From: Streptomyces thinghirensis
GTDB taxonomy: Bacteria; Actinomycetota; Actinomycetia; Streptomycetales; Streptomycetaceae
Assembly: GCA_021502835.1 (NCBI GenBank)
Contig: JAKFGP010000059.1
Location: forward strand, 171,462-235,461
Direction: 5' to 3'
DNA: 64,000 nt
The stretch's first letter is position 1; every line of letters starts with the position of its first letter. The notes under the pieces were generated by a model that saw only the letters and a list, made by a program, of their open reading frames with translations, was not told the origin of the DNA and did not search any database. Shown piece after piece: positions 21,319-29,884 of this stretch. Position numbers and translations under genes: made by a program.

Positions 21319-22113
21319 GTGGCACGAACTGCGCGGCGTGCCCTACGCCGAGGTCGAGGGCGGTCGTCCCTGGAACTCGATCTCTGGATGCCGAGGGCCT
21401 CCCGGACAGCGCCTCTTCCGCTGGTGCTGTTCGTACACGGCGGCGCCTGGCGACGAGGCCGGCGTGACGACATGGGAATGCGCACGCGTCACTGGGCCCC
21501 CGGCCCCTTCGCACGCATCGCGGCGGAGGGCTTCGCCGTCGCCTGCGCCGACTACCGGCTCAGTGGCGAGGCCACCTTCCCCGCCCCCCTCGACGATCTG
21601 CGCGCCGCCCTGCGCTGGCTCACCTGCGCTCCGCCGAACTCGGCGTCGACACCAGCAGAACGATCGTGTGGGGGCGAGTCCGCCGGCGGACATCTCGCCT
21701 CTCTCCTCGCCCTGACCCACGCCGAGCCGCCGCTGGTCGGCGCCGTGATCTGGTACGGACCGAGCGACCTCACCACCGCACGGGGACGCTTCACTCCCGA
21801 GGACGCCGCCACCCCCGAGGCGCTCATGCTCGGCACGGCCCCGGCCGCCGCCCCGGAGCGTGCCCATGCGGCCAGCCCGCTCACCCACGCGCACGCCGAC
21901 GCGCCACCGTTCCTTCTCGTCCACGGCGAGCAGGACACCATGGTGGACTGCTCACACAGCCAATCCCTCGCCTCGGCCCTGGAGAACGCGGGGTCGTCGG
22001 TCGAGCTGAGGACGGTACAGCACGCCGACCATGGCTGGCATGGACTGGCCGATGACCAGGTGGAGGGGCTCTTCACCCACTCCCTGGCGTTCGCCCATCG
22101 CCTCGTGGGCTGA
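21319..22113 (+). CDS. Alpha/beta-hydrolase esterase (BD-FAE/acetylesterase type)
   Basis: About 265 residues. The oxyanion motif is LFVHGGAWRRG. The nucleophile elbow is WGESAGGHLASLLAL (read across frame changes near 21630). The acid Asp is in LVHGEQDTMVDCSHS and the His in QHADHGWHGL, so the triad is complete. The family usually acts on small acyl or sugar esters. A frame change near 21365 obscures the N-terminus (RWHELRGVPYAEVEGG in another frame), so the start is approximate. It follows the cupin gene by about 40 bp in the same direction. Confidence 0.75.
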   Translation: MARTARRALRRGRGRSSLELDLWMPRASRTAPLPLVLFVHGGAWRRGRRDDMGMRTRHWAPGPFARIAAEGFAVACADYRLSGEATFPAPLDDLRAALRWLTCAPPNSASTPAERSCGGESAGGHLASLLALTHAEPPLVGAVIWYGPSDLTTARGRFTPEDAATPEALMLGTAPAAAPERAHAASPLTHAHADAPPFLLVHGEQDTMVDCSHSQSLASALENAGSSVELRTVQHADHGWHGLADDQVEGLFTHSLAFAHRLVG

Positions 22114-22169
22114 CCCCGGAACCGGCGCCCGCCCGAGCCGGCCGAGGCGATTGCCGACCCCGCGCGCCG

Positions 22170-22465
22170 GTGGCGGGTCGGCCTCGCACGGACACCGTGG
22201 CCATCGGACCGGCCGCCCTGGACCTCAAGGAAGGGACGAGCAACGTCGTCTACGCCTGGGGCAGTGCCGAGGACAAGAACCTGGCCCTGGCCACCCAGAC
22301 GTTCAGCGGCATGGAACCGATGCCCAGCAGAGCGCACGCGGGCGGCAGCGGCGCCGCCGCCACGCCGAACTCCCCGACCGGTGGCTGGCCTGGGCCGCCG
22401 CGGCCGGAGCGATCACAGTGACGGGCGTCCTGGTGGCTCGCCAGGTCGCGGGCCGACGCGGCTGA
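22170..22465 (+). pseudogene. C-terminal piece of a DUF4397 membrane-anchored surface protein
   Basis: The piece reads AIGPAALDLKEGTSNVVYAW, then GSAEDKNLALATQTFSGM. After a frame change near 22385 a hydrophobic anchor follows (WLAWAAAAGAITVTGVLVA, then RQVAGRRG and stop). This matches the end of secreted Streptomyces DUF4397 proteins. The signal peptide and most of the domain are absent. Confidence 0.6.
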
Positions 22466-22553
22466 CGCCGCGCGACGGCTGACCGGACCGACGACGGCGG
22501 CTGCCACTCCGGCAGCTGTCCTCGGCGTTACGGGCCGGTCGTCCGCCACATCG

Positions 22554-22575
22554 TCATGACATCCATTTTCATGTA
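22554..22575. promoter_or_regulatory. Zur-like box upstream of rpmF
   Basis: TGACATCCATTTTCATGT (22557-22574) lies in an extended TCATG...CATGTA context and matches the actinobacterial Zur consensus (TGAAAATNATTTTCA type) with few changes. It ends 38 bp before the rpmF start. Zur repression of alternative ribosomal proteins under zinc sufficiency is established in Streptomyces. Confidence 0.7.
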
Positions 22576-22613
22576 TCGTCTGGCTCGCTCACCGATCGCA
22601 CCCGGAGGTCCTC

Positions 22614-22786
22614 ATGGCCGTACCAAAACGCAAGATGTCACGCAGCAACACCCGTCACCGCCGCGCGCAGTGGAAGGCGCCACGACGCCGCAGCTGGTGA
22701 CGGTCACGGCGGACGGCGTGCCGTACCGCGTCCCCCAGCGGCTGGCCAAGGCGTACGAGCGAGGCCTGCTCCGCCCCGAAGGCTGA
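22614..22786 (+). CDS. rpmF: Zinc-independent 50S ribosomal protein L32 paralogue
   Basis: The start MAVPKRKMSRSNTRHRRAQW is unmistakable L32, with GGAGG 6 nt before the ATG. A frame change near 22680 is needed to continue into PQLVTVTADGVPYRVPQRLA and the end KAYERGLLRPEG. The whole protein is about 56 residues and lacks the zinc-binding cysteines of the standard form. It is therefore the C-minus paralogue that replaces zinc-loaded L32 in zinc starvation. The Zur-like box directly upstream fits that role. A cobW remnant follows at once, the usual partner. Confidence 0.85.
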
Positions 22787-22794
22787 CCCCTGCA

Positions 22795-22950
22795 TGACCG
22801 ACGCCCCTCGCGGCGCCTTCCCGTCACCGTCCTCCGGGGATTCCTCGGTGCCGGAACCGGCTGGCGCGCGAGGGGCGTTTCGACTACCTCCTCATCGAGT
22901 CCTCCGGTCGCCGAGCCGTCGGGCCCCTACGAGGGCCGCTGACGCGCTGG
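22795..22950 (+). pseudogene. CobW/YciC-family GTPase (zinc chaperone type) remnant
   Basis: The start has the look of CobW proteins: residues equivalent to LPVTVLRGFLGAG, just before where the P-loop should be. It then jumps straight to GRFDYLLIESSG, a block normally about 80 residues further on. The P-loop lysine region and the rest are gone. CobW-like GTPases are regularly co-transcribed with C-minus ribosomal proteins under Zur. Confidence 0.6.
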
Positions 22951-23034
22951 GACGTTCTCCCGCCGTCACGCGGCCCGTTCCCGTGGCGACCTATCCGAGG
23001 ACCGCTCCACGTGGCGCCGGTGACCCGTCCCAGC

Positions 23035-24005
23035 TCATACGTGACCAGGGAGGGTCAGTTCGTCCGTGCCGCGTACCGGCCGGGGGCCAGATCCCTCGAT
23101 ACGCCCGGCCTCCCGGTGCCGGGCGAACACGGTGTCGACGTAGCGGTGGCCGGTGTCGGCGGCGATGAACAAGGCGGTACGGCCGGGCTCTTCGCGTCGT
23201 TCACCGGGCGGCGAGGTATGCGGCTCCGGTGGACAGGCCCGCGAATACGGCGTGCCGACGCAGCAGGTCGATGCTGCCGGCGAGGGCGGCGTCGGACGCG
23301 AAGCAGTGCAGGGTGTCGTAGAGGTCGTGGCGGACGTTGCCGAAGCGGTGGAGCTGCCGATGCCGGCGATGATGATCTCCGGATCGGCACGTGCTCGCTG
23401 CCGAAGGTGACACTCCCGTACGGCTGGACGCCCACGAGGTCGTACGTCGACGGAGCGTTTACTCAGGTAGTGGGCGAGGGCGCCGGTGGAGGCGCCGAGC
23501 CCACGCCGCCGACGAGGTGAGTGAGTCGCCACCGGTCCGTAGTGGATGAGTTCGGCGACGGCTTCGTAGCCGAGGTAGTGGATGTCGTCGTGGTACTGGC
23601 GCATCCAGTGGTAGTCCGGATTCTCCCGGAGGATCTCGCGGACGCGGGCGACGCGGCGGTTCTGGTCGTGCTTGAGGCTGCTGCTGGGCGGCATCTGCTC
23701 CAGATGGGCGCCGAGTACGTCCAGTCGGTGCGCAGGGTGTTGTCGACGGTGGTTGGAGCCGACGATGTGGCAGCGCATGCCGTAGCGGTGGTGCAGGCCA
23801 GGGCGAGTGCGTAGGCGTAGATGCCGCTGGAGCTGTCGACGGTGGTGCCGCCGCGCCGTACGGATCCGGTGTCGTGCCGGGGTGGCGTACGGCGGCCAGG
23901 GCGGAGACGACCTTCATGGTCTCGAAGCGCAGGCAGAGGAGGCCGTCGTCGAGGCGTATCAGGTCCGGGCGGCCGATGGCTTCCGAGATGTGTTCGGTCC
24001 ACGGA
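23035..24005 (-). CDS. Fold-type II PLP-dependent enzyme, cysteine synthase/SbnA-like
   Basis: Predicted pyridoxal-phosphate beta-replacement enzyme. The likely Schiff-base lysine lies in CLRFETMKVVSALAAVRH and the substrate loop in VDSSSGIYAYALAL. Further blocks are YGMRCHIVGSTTVDNTLRT, ENPDYHWMRQYHDDIHYLGY, VGSGASTGALAHYLSKRSVD, VQPYGSVTFGSEHV and FAGLSTGAAYLAARW. Frames shift near 23850, 23750, 23500, 23430, 23330 and 23200. Relatives make cysteine, 2,3-diaminopropionate or amino-acid conjugates from O-activated serine. Directly upstream is a GHMP kinase that could make such an activated substrate. The exact start is unclear because it overlaps the kinase end; the stop is either 23035 or 23055. 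Confidence 0.7.
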
Positions 24006-24968
24006 ACTCCTCGCTGGTGTGGGACGCGAAGGTGGTGAAGGTCCGGGTCGGTGTGATGCCCTCGCGGTCCAGGGCACAGGTGCAGCGGCGCAGTCTGTGG
24101 TGCAGTCCGGGGAGGTGCGGGGGTCGTAGAGGACGCCGGCGCAGACGTTGCCGCTGTGGGCGATCTTCGTCACGCCGACGGCACCCGTGCTGTCGGCGAT
24201 GCCGGTGAGGACCGGGAACTCCTGGTGCCGCAGGACGCGTTGGCGCAGGCGGGCGCTGGCGGTGCTGACCCGGCCGAGCAGGGCGGTGGCCGACGTCGGT
24301 CACCGCCCTGCGGAGCATACGGCGCAGGTGTCCGTAGGCGGCGAGGTCGTCGTCGTGATGGAGGGCGGGGAGGAGAGGGGTGTCGATCAGTTGCGCCTCC
24401 GGCGAGCGCGCACCCGACCACCACCGCGGCGGCAGCGCGGAGCCCAGGACTTCAAGGACACGGCCCTCGCGCTGCGCGAAGAGCAGTGGGCGTGAACCGT
24501 GCATCAGGGGTCGCGCTGGCGCCTTCGGCGCGCACCGCGATCCGGGCGATCGCCTCGCCGGCAGCCGCACGGCCCAGGAGTCGGCGACCGCGCGCACAGT
24601 GGCGATGACGTCACTGGTGGAGGAGCCCATGCCGAGACCGACGGAGGGCCCCCGGTGAGGGTCAACTCCCCACCGCAGGGCTCCGCGTCGCCGGCGTGCG
24701 GCGCACTCCCCGTGCCGCGAGTACGGCAGCCGCCCGCGCCGGTCCGGCCGGCGGGCGTCACCGTCACCTCGTCCGGCGAGCTGCCGGGCCGGTGCGCGAA
24801 GCGGGCGGTGCTGCCCGGTCCGTTCATGGGCGTGACCAGTGCGTGGACGGTGCGACGCCGCTCGTCGAGGAAGACGCCTTGCAGGATCTCGCCGTGGTGG
24901 CAGGCGGCGCGTCCGGTGCCCTCCGTGCCACGGGCGGCGGCCTCCGGCGGGCGGGTTGCGGCCGTCAT
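23959..24968 (-). CDS. GHMP-family small-molecule kinase (PduX-like)
   Basis: ATP-dependent kinase. The opening MTAATRPPEAAARGTEGTGR leads to GRAACHHGEILQGVFLD, a block typical of PduX/L-threonine-kinase relatives. The GHMP phosphate loop is GGPSVGLGMGSSTSDVIATV, read across a frame change near 24640. The third motif is near VGVTKIAHSGNVCAGVLYDP. The ATG overlaps the stop of the DUF364 gene (ATGA), so the two are translationally coupled. PduX phosphorylates L-threonine; with a PLP beta-replacement enzyme next door, O-phosphorylation of serine or threonine is an attractive but unproven role. Several frame changes (24640, 24520, 24300, 24090) are present. Confidence 0.7.
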
Positions 24969-25771
24969 GCGTCGGCCGCCACCCGGTAGCGGTACAGGGT
25001 GGTGGTTCGGCGCTGAACTGGGAGAACGGGAAGGGCTCACGGACAGGGCGGTCACGCCCTGTCCGAGAAAGGCCGATGCCACGGCGCTGCCGGTCTGGGC
25101 GTAGACCACCAGGGGCACGCCGCGTTCGCGGCAGCGAGCCAGGACGGTGTCGAAGCTGCCGTTGCTGAGGGTCATGCCGGTGGCCACGACGGCGTCGGCG
25201 GTGTCGAGGACCTCGTGCATGTCGTCGGTGACCGGGTCGCCTCACTGGGTGGTGCGCAGGTTGAAGTCGCAGAGCAGGGGATCACCGCCGCGCTCGCGGA
25301 TGGCCGCTACGAGCGGGTTCCACCCTGATCAGACCGACCTTGGCCCCGGCGTCGATGTCCAGGAGCCCGGCGATGGCTGCGTCCCTGGCCAGCGCCCGGG
25401 TCTCGGGCGTCCCGGCGGGCAGGGTGACCGGTTCCGCCTCGGTCGCCTCCCGGTGCGGGCGGGGCGGCGCTGAGGCAGGCGTCGAGCGCGGCGATCCGCA
25501 GCGGCCTCGGCGCCTCGCGCAGCAGTGTGTCGAGCGTGGCGCCGAGGCGTCGCGGCATATGGAAGCGTCGACCTCGCCCGCCTCGAAGGCGCAGCCGCCG
25601 AAGGAATCGCCCAGGCGGACGAGGACGTACTGGTTGAGGTACGTGGTGTTCCCGCCGGCCAGCCGGGTGCCGTGGTGCACCCAGAACACGCTGGTGGCGA
25701 CGAGGTCGGCGGGGCGGGGGCCGTGCTCCGCCCGCCAGGACGGCGGCCAGGAGTTCCTCGGTGTTCTTCAT
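24965..25771 (-). CDS. DUF4213/DUF364 domain protein (possible metal-handling)
   Basis: About 270 residues. The N-terminal DUF4213-like part reads FWVHHGTRLAGGNTTYLNQY, FGGCAFEAGEVDASICRDAS and PLRIAALDACLSA. The DUF364 part reads KVGLIRVEPL, LCDFNLRTT, then VLDTADAVVATGMTLSNGSF and GVPLVVYAQTGSAVASAF, ending YRYRVAADA. The start ATG overlaps the methyltransferase stop and its own stop overlaps the kinase start, so three genes are coupled. DUF364 proteins have been suggested to take part in heavy-metal chelation, without firm proof. Frames shift near 25720, 25560, 25470, 25320, 25240 and 25035. Confidence 0.7.
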
Positions 25772-26524
25772 CGCTGTCCTCCGGTGCGGGGCGTGTCGTG
25801 GGTGATGCGGAAGAGGAAGGTCAGCACGCCGTCCTGCCAGTCGTGGAGATGGTCGATCCGGCGGCTGAGCCCGTGGTCCGAGGCGTGCTGGACCAGGGCC
25901 CGCAGATCCGCGGTGTTGGAGGCGATGACGTAGATCTCGCCGCCTGGGGGCCAGCAGGTCCCGTTCCGCGATCTGGGCGAAGAACTTCGCCAGCAGCGGT
26001 GCGCCCACGCAGACGTTGCGTACGACGTCGGGGTCGTCGCTGACCCGGTCTGGCTGACGGCGGGCGGGTTGAAGGTGACCACGTCCAGCCGGGCATCGTC
26101 CGGGAGAGCGTCGAAGACGTCACTCACCGCGGGAGGAACGCGGTGTCTGGGCGCTCGCCGACCAGGCGCCGGTAGTGACCGGTGGCGGCGGCCACGCTCT
26201 CCGCGTGGACGTCGAGCGCGTGGATCTCCCGAGCGCCACGGATGCCCGCCGCCACGGCCTCGACGCCCAGGCCGACACCCATGGCGGCGTACCGGAGGCC
26301 GCGGGTCTCGATACGGCCGTCGAGCACCCGTTCGTGGATCAGGCGGCTGGTCCAGCCGGGTATGAAGACGCCGGGCGGAACGTCGAACGTCCAGGCCGTT
26401 CCACCTCGTAGGAACGAGTGGTGTGCAGGTCGGCCTTGGGCTGGTTGAGGGCGATGATCCGGTCGGCGGGCAGGGGCGGGGGCAGCTGCTCCAGAAGAGC
26501 CTGGCCGATCGCGTAGCGGTCCAT
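25768..26524 (-). CDS. Class I SAM-dependent methyltransferase of the metallophore-like cluster
   Basis: About 250 residues, starting MDRYAIGQALLEQLPPPLPA at 26524 with AAAGGA upstream. The nucleotide fold reads YAAMGVGLGVEAVAAGI (motif I), EIHALDVHAESVAAATGHY, then LDVVTFNPPAVSQ, an NPP motif like that of N- and C-methyltransferases of the HemK/UbiE-like groups. The end is LTFLFRITHDTPRTGGQR. Its stop overlaps the DUF364 start. Its position between a metal-complex importer and biosynthetic-looking genes suggests it methylates a small product, not a macromolecule. Frame changes near 26390, 26120, 26045 and 25945. Confidence 0.75.
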
Positions 26525-26578
26525 GGGGTCCTTTTCTTCTCGCACAACGGGGTGGTCTGTTCCCACGTCGAAGTCCGG

Positions 26579-26612
26579 CCTGTCCGGCGGGCGTTCACGT
26601 CCGCCGGACAGG
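26579..26612 (-). terminator. Strong hairpin between importer genes and biosynthetic genes
   Basis: Perfect 12-bp arms CCTGTCCGGCGG (26579-26590) and CCGCCGGACAGG (26601-26612) with a 10-nt loop, 20 nt after the binding-protein stop. It could end or attenuate the importer transcript before the methyltransferase gene. There is no T-run. Confidence 0.6.
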
Positions 26613-26631
26613 CTGCGGCGCGCGCGGTGAC

Positions 26632-27642
26632 TCAACCCTTGAGTTCGCGCAGGTAGGTGGCGAACTTCTCCAGGCCGTCGATGTTGCGGGGGCCGCTGAT
26701 GCCCTCGTTGTAGTCGAGGACGAAGAAGTTGTTCTTCTTCACGGCCGGGAGTCCTCTGGTGTGAGGGGATTTCTTCAAGAAGTCGATCTTCTTTTCGGCG
26801 GGCAGGTCGCCGTAGTCGAGGATGACGACGACTTCGGGCTCGGCCTCGGCGACGGATTCCCAGTTGACCTGGGTCCAGCGCTCGTCGAGGCCGTCGAAGA
26901 CGTTCCGGCCGCCCGCCTTCTTGATGATGTCGTTGGGGGCACCTGGTTGCCCGCGGTGAACGGCTGGTCGGTGCCGGAGTCGTAGAGGAAGACGGGCACC
27001 GGATCACCCTCCGGGGCCTTGGCCTTGACCTCCTCCACGCGCTTCTTCAACCCGCCGACGACTTCCGTGGCCTTCTCCTCGACCCGGAAGATCTTGCCCA
27101 GCCGTTCGAGGTCGGTGTAGAGAGCCTCGAAGGGGCTCATCTTCTCGGGGTGGCCGGGGTAGTTGAAGCAGCTCTCGGTGTGCATGAAGCTCTGGATGCC
27201 GAGCTTGTCGAGGATCTCGGGCGTGATGCCCTGCTCGTCCTTGAAGCCGGAGTTCCAACCGGCCACGACGAAGTCGGACTTCGCCTCGACCACGACCTCC
27301 TTGTTGAGGAGGTCGTCGCTGAGCATCTTCACCTTGGCGTATTCGGACGCCCACGGGGGACTCGCTCACCGGCGGGTTCGCGGGAGGCATCACATAGCCG
27401 TGCACGTGCTCGGTCAGACCGAGGGCGAACAGCTTGTCCGCGCTGCCGCCTTCGTAGGCGACGGCCCGCTCGGGCACCGTGTACTCCACCGGTTCACCGC
27501 AGCGCTTGACGGTGACCTTGCCGGACTCCTTGGCATCCGATTCGACCTCGGCGCCGCATCCGCTGAGCACCAGGGCAGCCGCCAGGACGGAGCCGAGAGC
27601 GGCAGGCCGGCGGACCGGGGCGAGGGTTCGGGTTGTACGCAT
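26632..27642 (-). CDS. Metal-chelate ABC transporter substrate-binding lipoprotein (BtuF/FecB fold)
   Basis: About 335 residues. A lipoprotein signal ends LAAALVLSGCGAEVESD. The type III binding-protein fold follows: VPERAVAYEGGSADKLFALG, the long rigid helix TDLERLGKIFRVEEKATEVV, PVPVFLYDSGTDQPFTAG, WTQVNWESVAEAEPEVVVIL, and the end KFATYLRELKG. Frames shift near 27340 and 26940. This fold binds siderophores, haem, cobalamin or free-metal chelates. NCBI-style names for near relatives sometimes say F420-0 transporter. The Zur-like box in front of the operon favours a zinc chelate here. Confidence 0.82.
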
Positions 27643-27656
27643 GCGTGAGTAGCCTT

Positions 27657-28431
27657 TCAGCGGGCTGAGTTGAGCGAGTACAGAAGCTGGGGGTCGCCGG
27701 TCAGCGGGTGTGGGACGACGCTGGCCGTGACACCGAAGACGTCACCGACGAGCTGCGTCGTGAGCACGTCCGCGGGGGTGCCGGAGGCGACCAGGCGGCC
27801 CTGGGAGAGCACGCCGAGCCGGTCGCAGGCCGCCGCGGCGAGGTTGAGGTCGTGCAGGACGACGAGGACGGTGAGTCCCGCCCCGCGCAGGAGCGAGAGC
27901 AGGTCGACCTGGTGGCGGACGTCCAGGTGATTGGTCGGCTCGTCCAGGACGAGGATCTCCGGTTCCTGCACGAGCGCCCGGGCCAGCAGGACGCGCTGGC
28001 GCTCACCGCCCGACAGCGTCAGAACGCCCCGGTGCGCGAGGTGTGCGATGTCGAGCTGGTCCATCGCCCGCTCGCACAAGTCGCGTTCTCGGCCGCTGAG
28101 CGCCTGGTTCCCTCGGAGGTGGGGCGCCCGTCCGAGCGCGACGACCTCCTCGACCGTGAAGTCGAAGTCGACGCCGCCGTCCTGAGTCATGGCCGCGATG
28201 GTCTGTGCGCTGTGCCGCATCGGGAGCCGGGTCAGGTCCTGCTCGCCCACCCAGACGGTTCCGGAGCTGGGACGCAGCGCCCGGTACACGCACCGCAGCG
28301 CGGTTGACTTGCCGCTTCCATTGGGCCCCACGAGCCCCACGACCTGACCGTCCGGCACCTCCAGGGGACAGTCCGCGCACGAGACTCTTGCCGTCCATCA
28401 CCACGGAGAGTTCTTCGAGTTCAAGGTCCAC
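27657..28431 (-). CDS. FecE/BtuD-type ABC transporter ATPase
   Basis: About 258 residues. Walker A is GLVGPNGSGKST, Q-loop AAMTQDGGVDFDFTVEEVVA, signature LSGGERQRVLLARAL, Walker B ILVLDEPTNHLD and switch His LVVLHDLNLAAAACD. The GTG start lies 1 nt after the permease stop, so translation is coupled. One frame change near 28375 joins MDLELEELSVVMDGKSLVRG to VPDGQVVGLV. It supplies energy for the importer formed with the 28433 permease and 26632 binding protein. Confidence 0.88.
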
Positions 28432-28432
28432 G

Positions 28433-29583
28433 TCAGCGCCCTCCGAACGTGTAGTCCCTGCGGCGCATCAGGGCGATGAAGACGGGCACCCCCACGAGCG
28501 CGGTGATGACCCCGAGCGGCAGCTCGCGCGGGGCGACCAGGGTTCGCGCCGCCAGATCAACCCACACCATGAAGATCGCGCCGACCAGTGGGGCCACGGC
28601 GAGCACGCGAGCGTGCGTGGCGCCGACGACCATCCGCACCACATGCGGCATGACAAGTCCGACGAAGGCGATGGCGCCGCTCACGGCGACCATGACGCCC
28701 GTGACGAGCGAGACGAGGACTAGCAGCACCTTGCGGTACCGGTCGGGATCGAAGCCCAGGCTCGCGGCGGTCTCATCGCCAGGGAGGACGTCCAGTGCCC
28801 GCCCGTACCGGTACAGGACCGCGAGGCCGGCCAGCACCACGATGGAGACGACGGGCAGCGCGCCCCAAGTCGCGGCACCGAAGCTGCCCATGGTCCAGTA
28901 GAGGACCATGCTCGTCGCCTCGCTGTCCGGCGCGAAGTAGATGATCAGGCTCATGACAGCCTGGAAGCCCAGCGACATGGCCACGCCCGTCAGCACGAGG
29001 CGCAGCGGTGACAGCGCGCCCCGGCTGGAGGATGCCGCGTACACCAGGACCGAGGCGACGAGCGCACCGATGAAGGCACCTACGGAGACGGCGTAGATGC
29101 CGAGTATCGCGAACCCTCCGGTGACCGTGACGCCGACGGCGCCGACGGAGGCGCCCGACGAGACACCGAGGACGAAGGGGTCGGCCAGCGCGTTGCGCAC
29201 CATGGCCTGGATCGCCACTCCCACCGCACTCAGTCCGGCTCCCCACCAGCGCCGCCAGCAGCACGCGCGGTGTACGGATCTGCCAGATGATCTGGTAGGT
29301 CGTCACCTCGTCGGGGCCGACGCGCCCTCCACTGAGAGCCGCCCACAGATGACGGGCGGTCTCCCCGGGGTGACGACCGCGGGACCGAGTCCGATGGCGA
29401 CGACGACGGACACGAGCAGGACGGCGGCCAGCACCACGCAGCCGAGCAGGAGTGCCTCCGAGATGCGAGTCGGCCCCGCGCAGGCGCCGCGGCCCGAGGC
29501 GCCGACGCCTCGGCCGGTTCGGCCGTGTCCCCGTCGGCCGAGGCCACGGAGGTCGAGGACGGAGGCACGTGCGTTACCTTCAC
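28433..29583 (-). CDS. FecCD-type ABC transporter permease
   Basis: About 380 residues and ten hydrophobic segments. The conserved loops are IWQIRTPRVLLAALVG, FVLGVSSGASVGAV, GDETAASLGFDPDRYRKVLL and AFVGLVMPHVVRMVVGATHA, with the end FIALMRRRDYTFGGR. The GTG start at 29583 follows GAGGAAA. Frames shift near 29360 and 29235. A single FecCD gene implies a homodimer. It is the first gene of the left-going operon, and a Zur-like box lies 10 bp upstream of its start, where repressor binding would block initiation. Confidence 0.86.
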
Positions 29584-29592
29584 TTTCCTCGC

Positions 29593-29614
29593 TAATGAAA
29601 ATCATGTTCATGTA
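29593..29614. promoter_or_regulatory. Zur-like box of the left-going importer operon
   Basis: TAATGAAAATCATGTTCATG (29593-29612) matches the Streptomyces Zur consensus, with TGAAAATCA in one half and TTCA in the other. It is immediately upstream of the FecCD start. Confidence 0.7.
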
Positions 29615-29724
29615 CGAGAACTCAGCATGCGGACTCGACATGCGGACTCAACCCGGCAGACAACCTGGACCGACAGGCGCCACAGGACTACGGCTTCCAC
29701 CCCGAGGCGGCGGCCAGAGCACTC

Positions 29725-29742
29725 TAATGGAAATGATTATCA
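29725..29742. promoter_or_regulatory. Second Zur-like box, facing the MFS/dioxygenase genes
   Basis: TGGAAATGATTATCA (29728-29742) differs from a perfect TGAAAATNATTTTCA dyad at two positions. It lies about 145 bp before the MFS start and about 110 bp from the other box, so the two divergent units could be co-repressed. Confidence 0.6.
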
Positions 29743-29884
29743 CTGCGATAGTGTGTTGCCGACGCCGCGCTGCCCGTCGCGTGCCACGGCCGGTCCCGCC
29801 CCACCAACCTCGCTCTGAGGCAGGGCCGTTGCGGCCGGTTCGCGCCCGATCCGTCACCCCTTCAACAGGACAGGAGTGCTTCCC

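Noticed and set aside
26632..29583. F420-0 transporter
   Set aside because: This is a name sometimes given to similar FecCD systems. No F420 biosynthesis gene is nearby and Zur-like boxes favour a metal chelate, so kept only as an alternative.
29725..29742. DmdR/IdeR iron box
   Set aside because: It lacks the TTAGGTTAGGCTAACCTAA pattern and fits the Zur dyad better.
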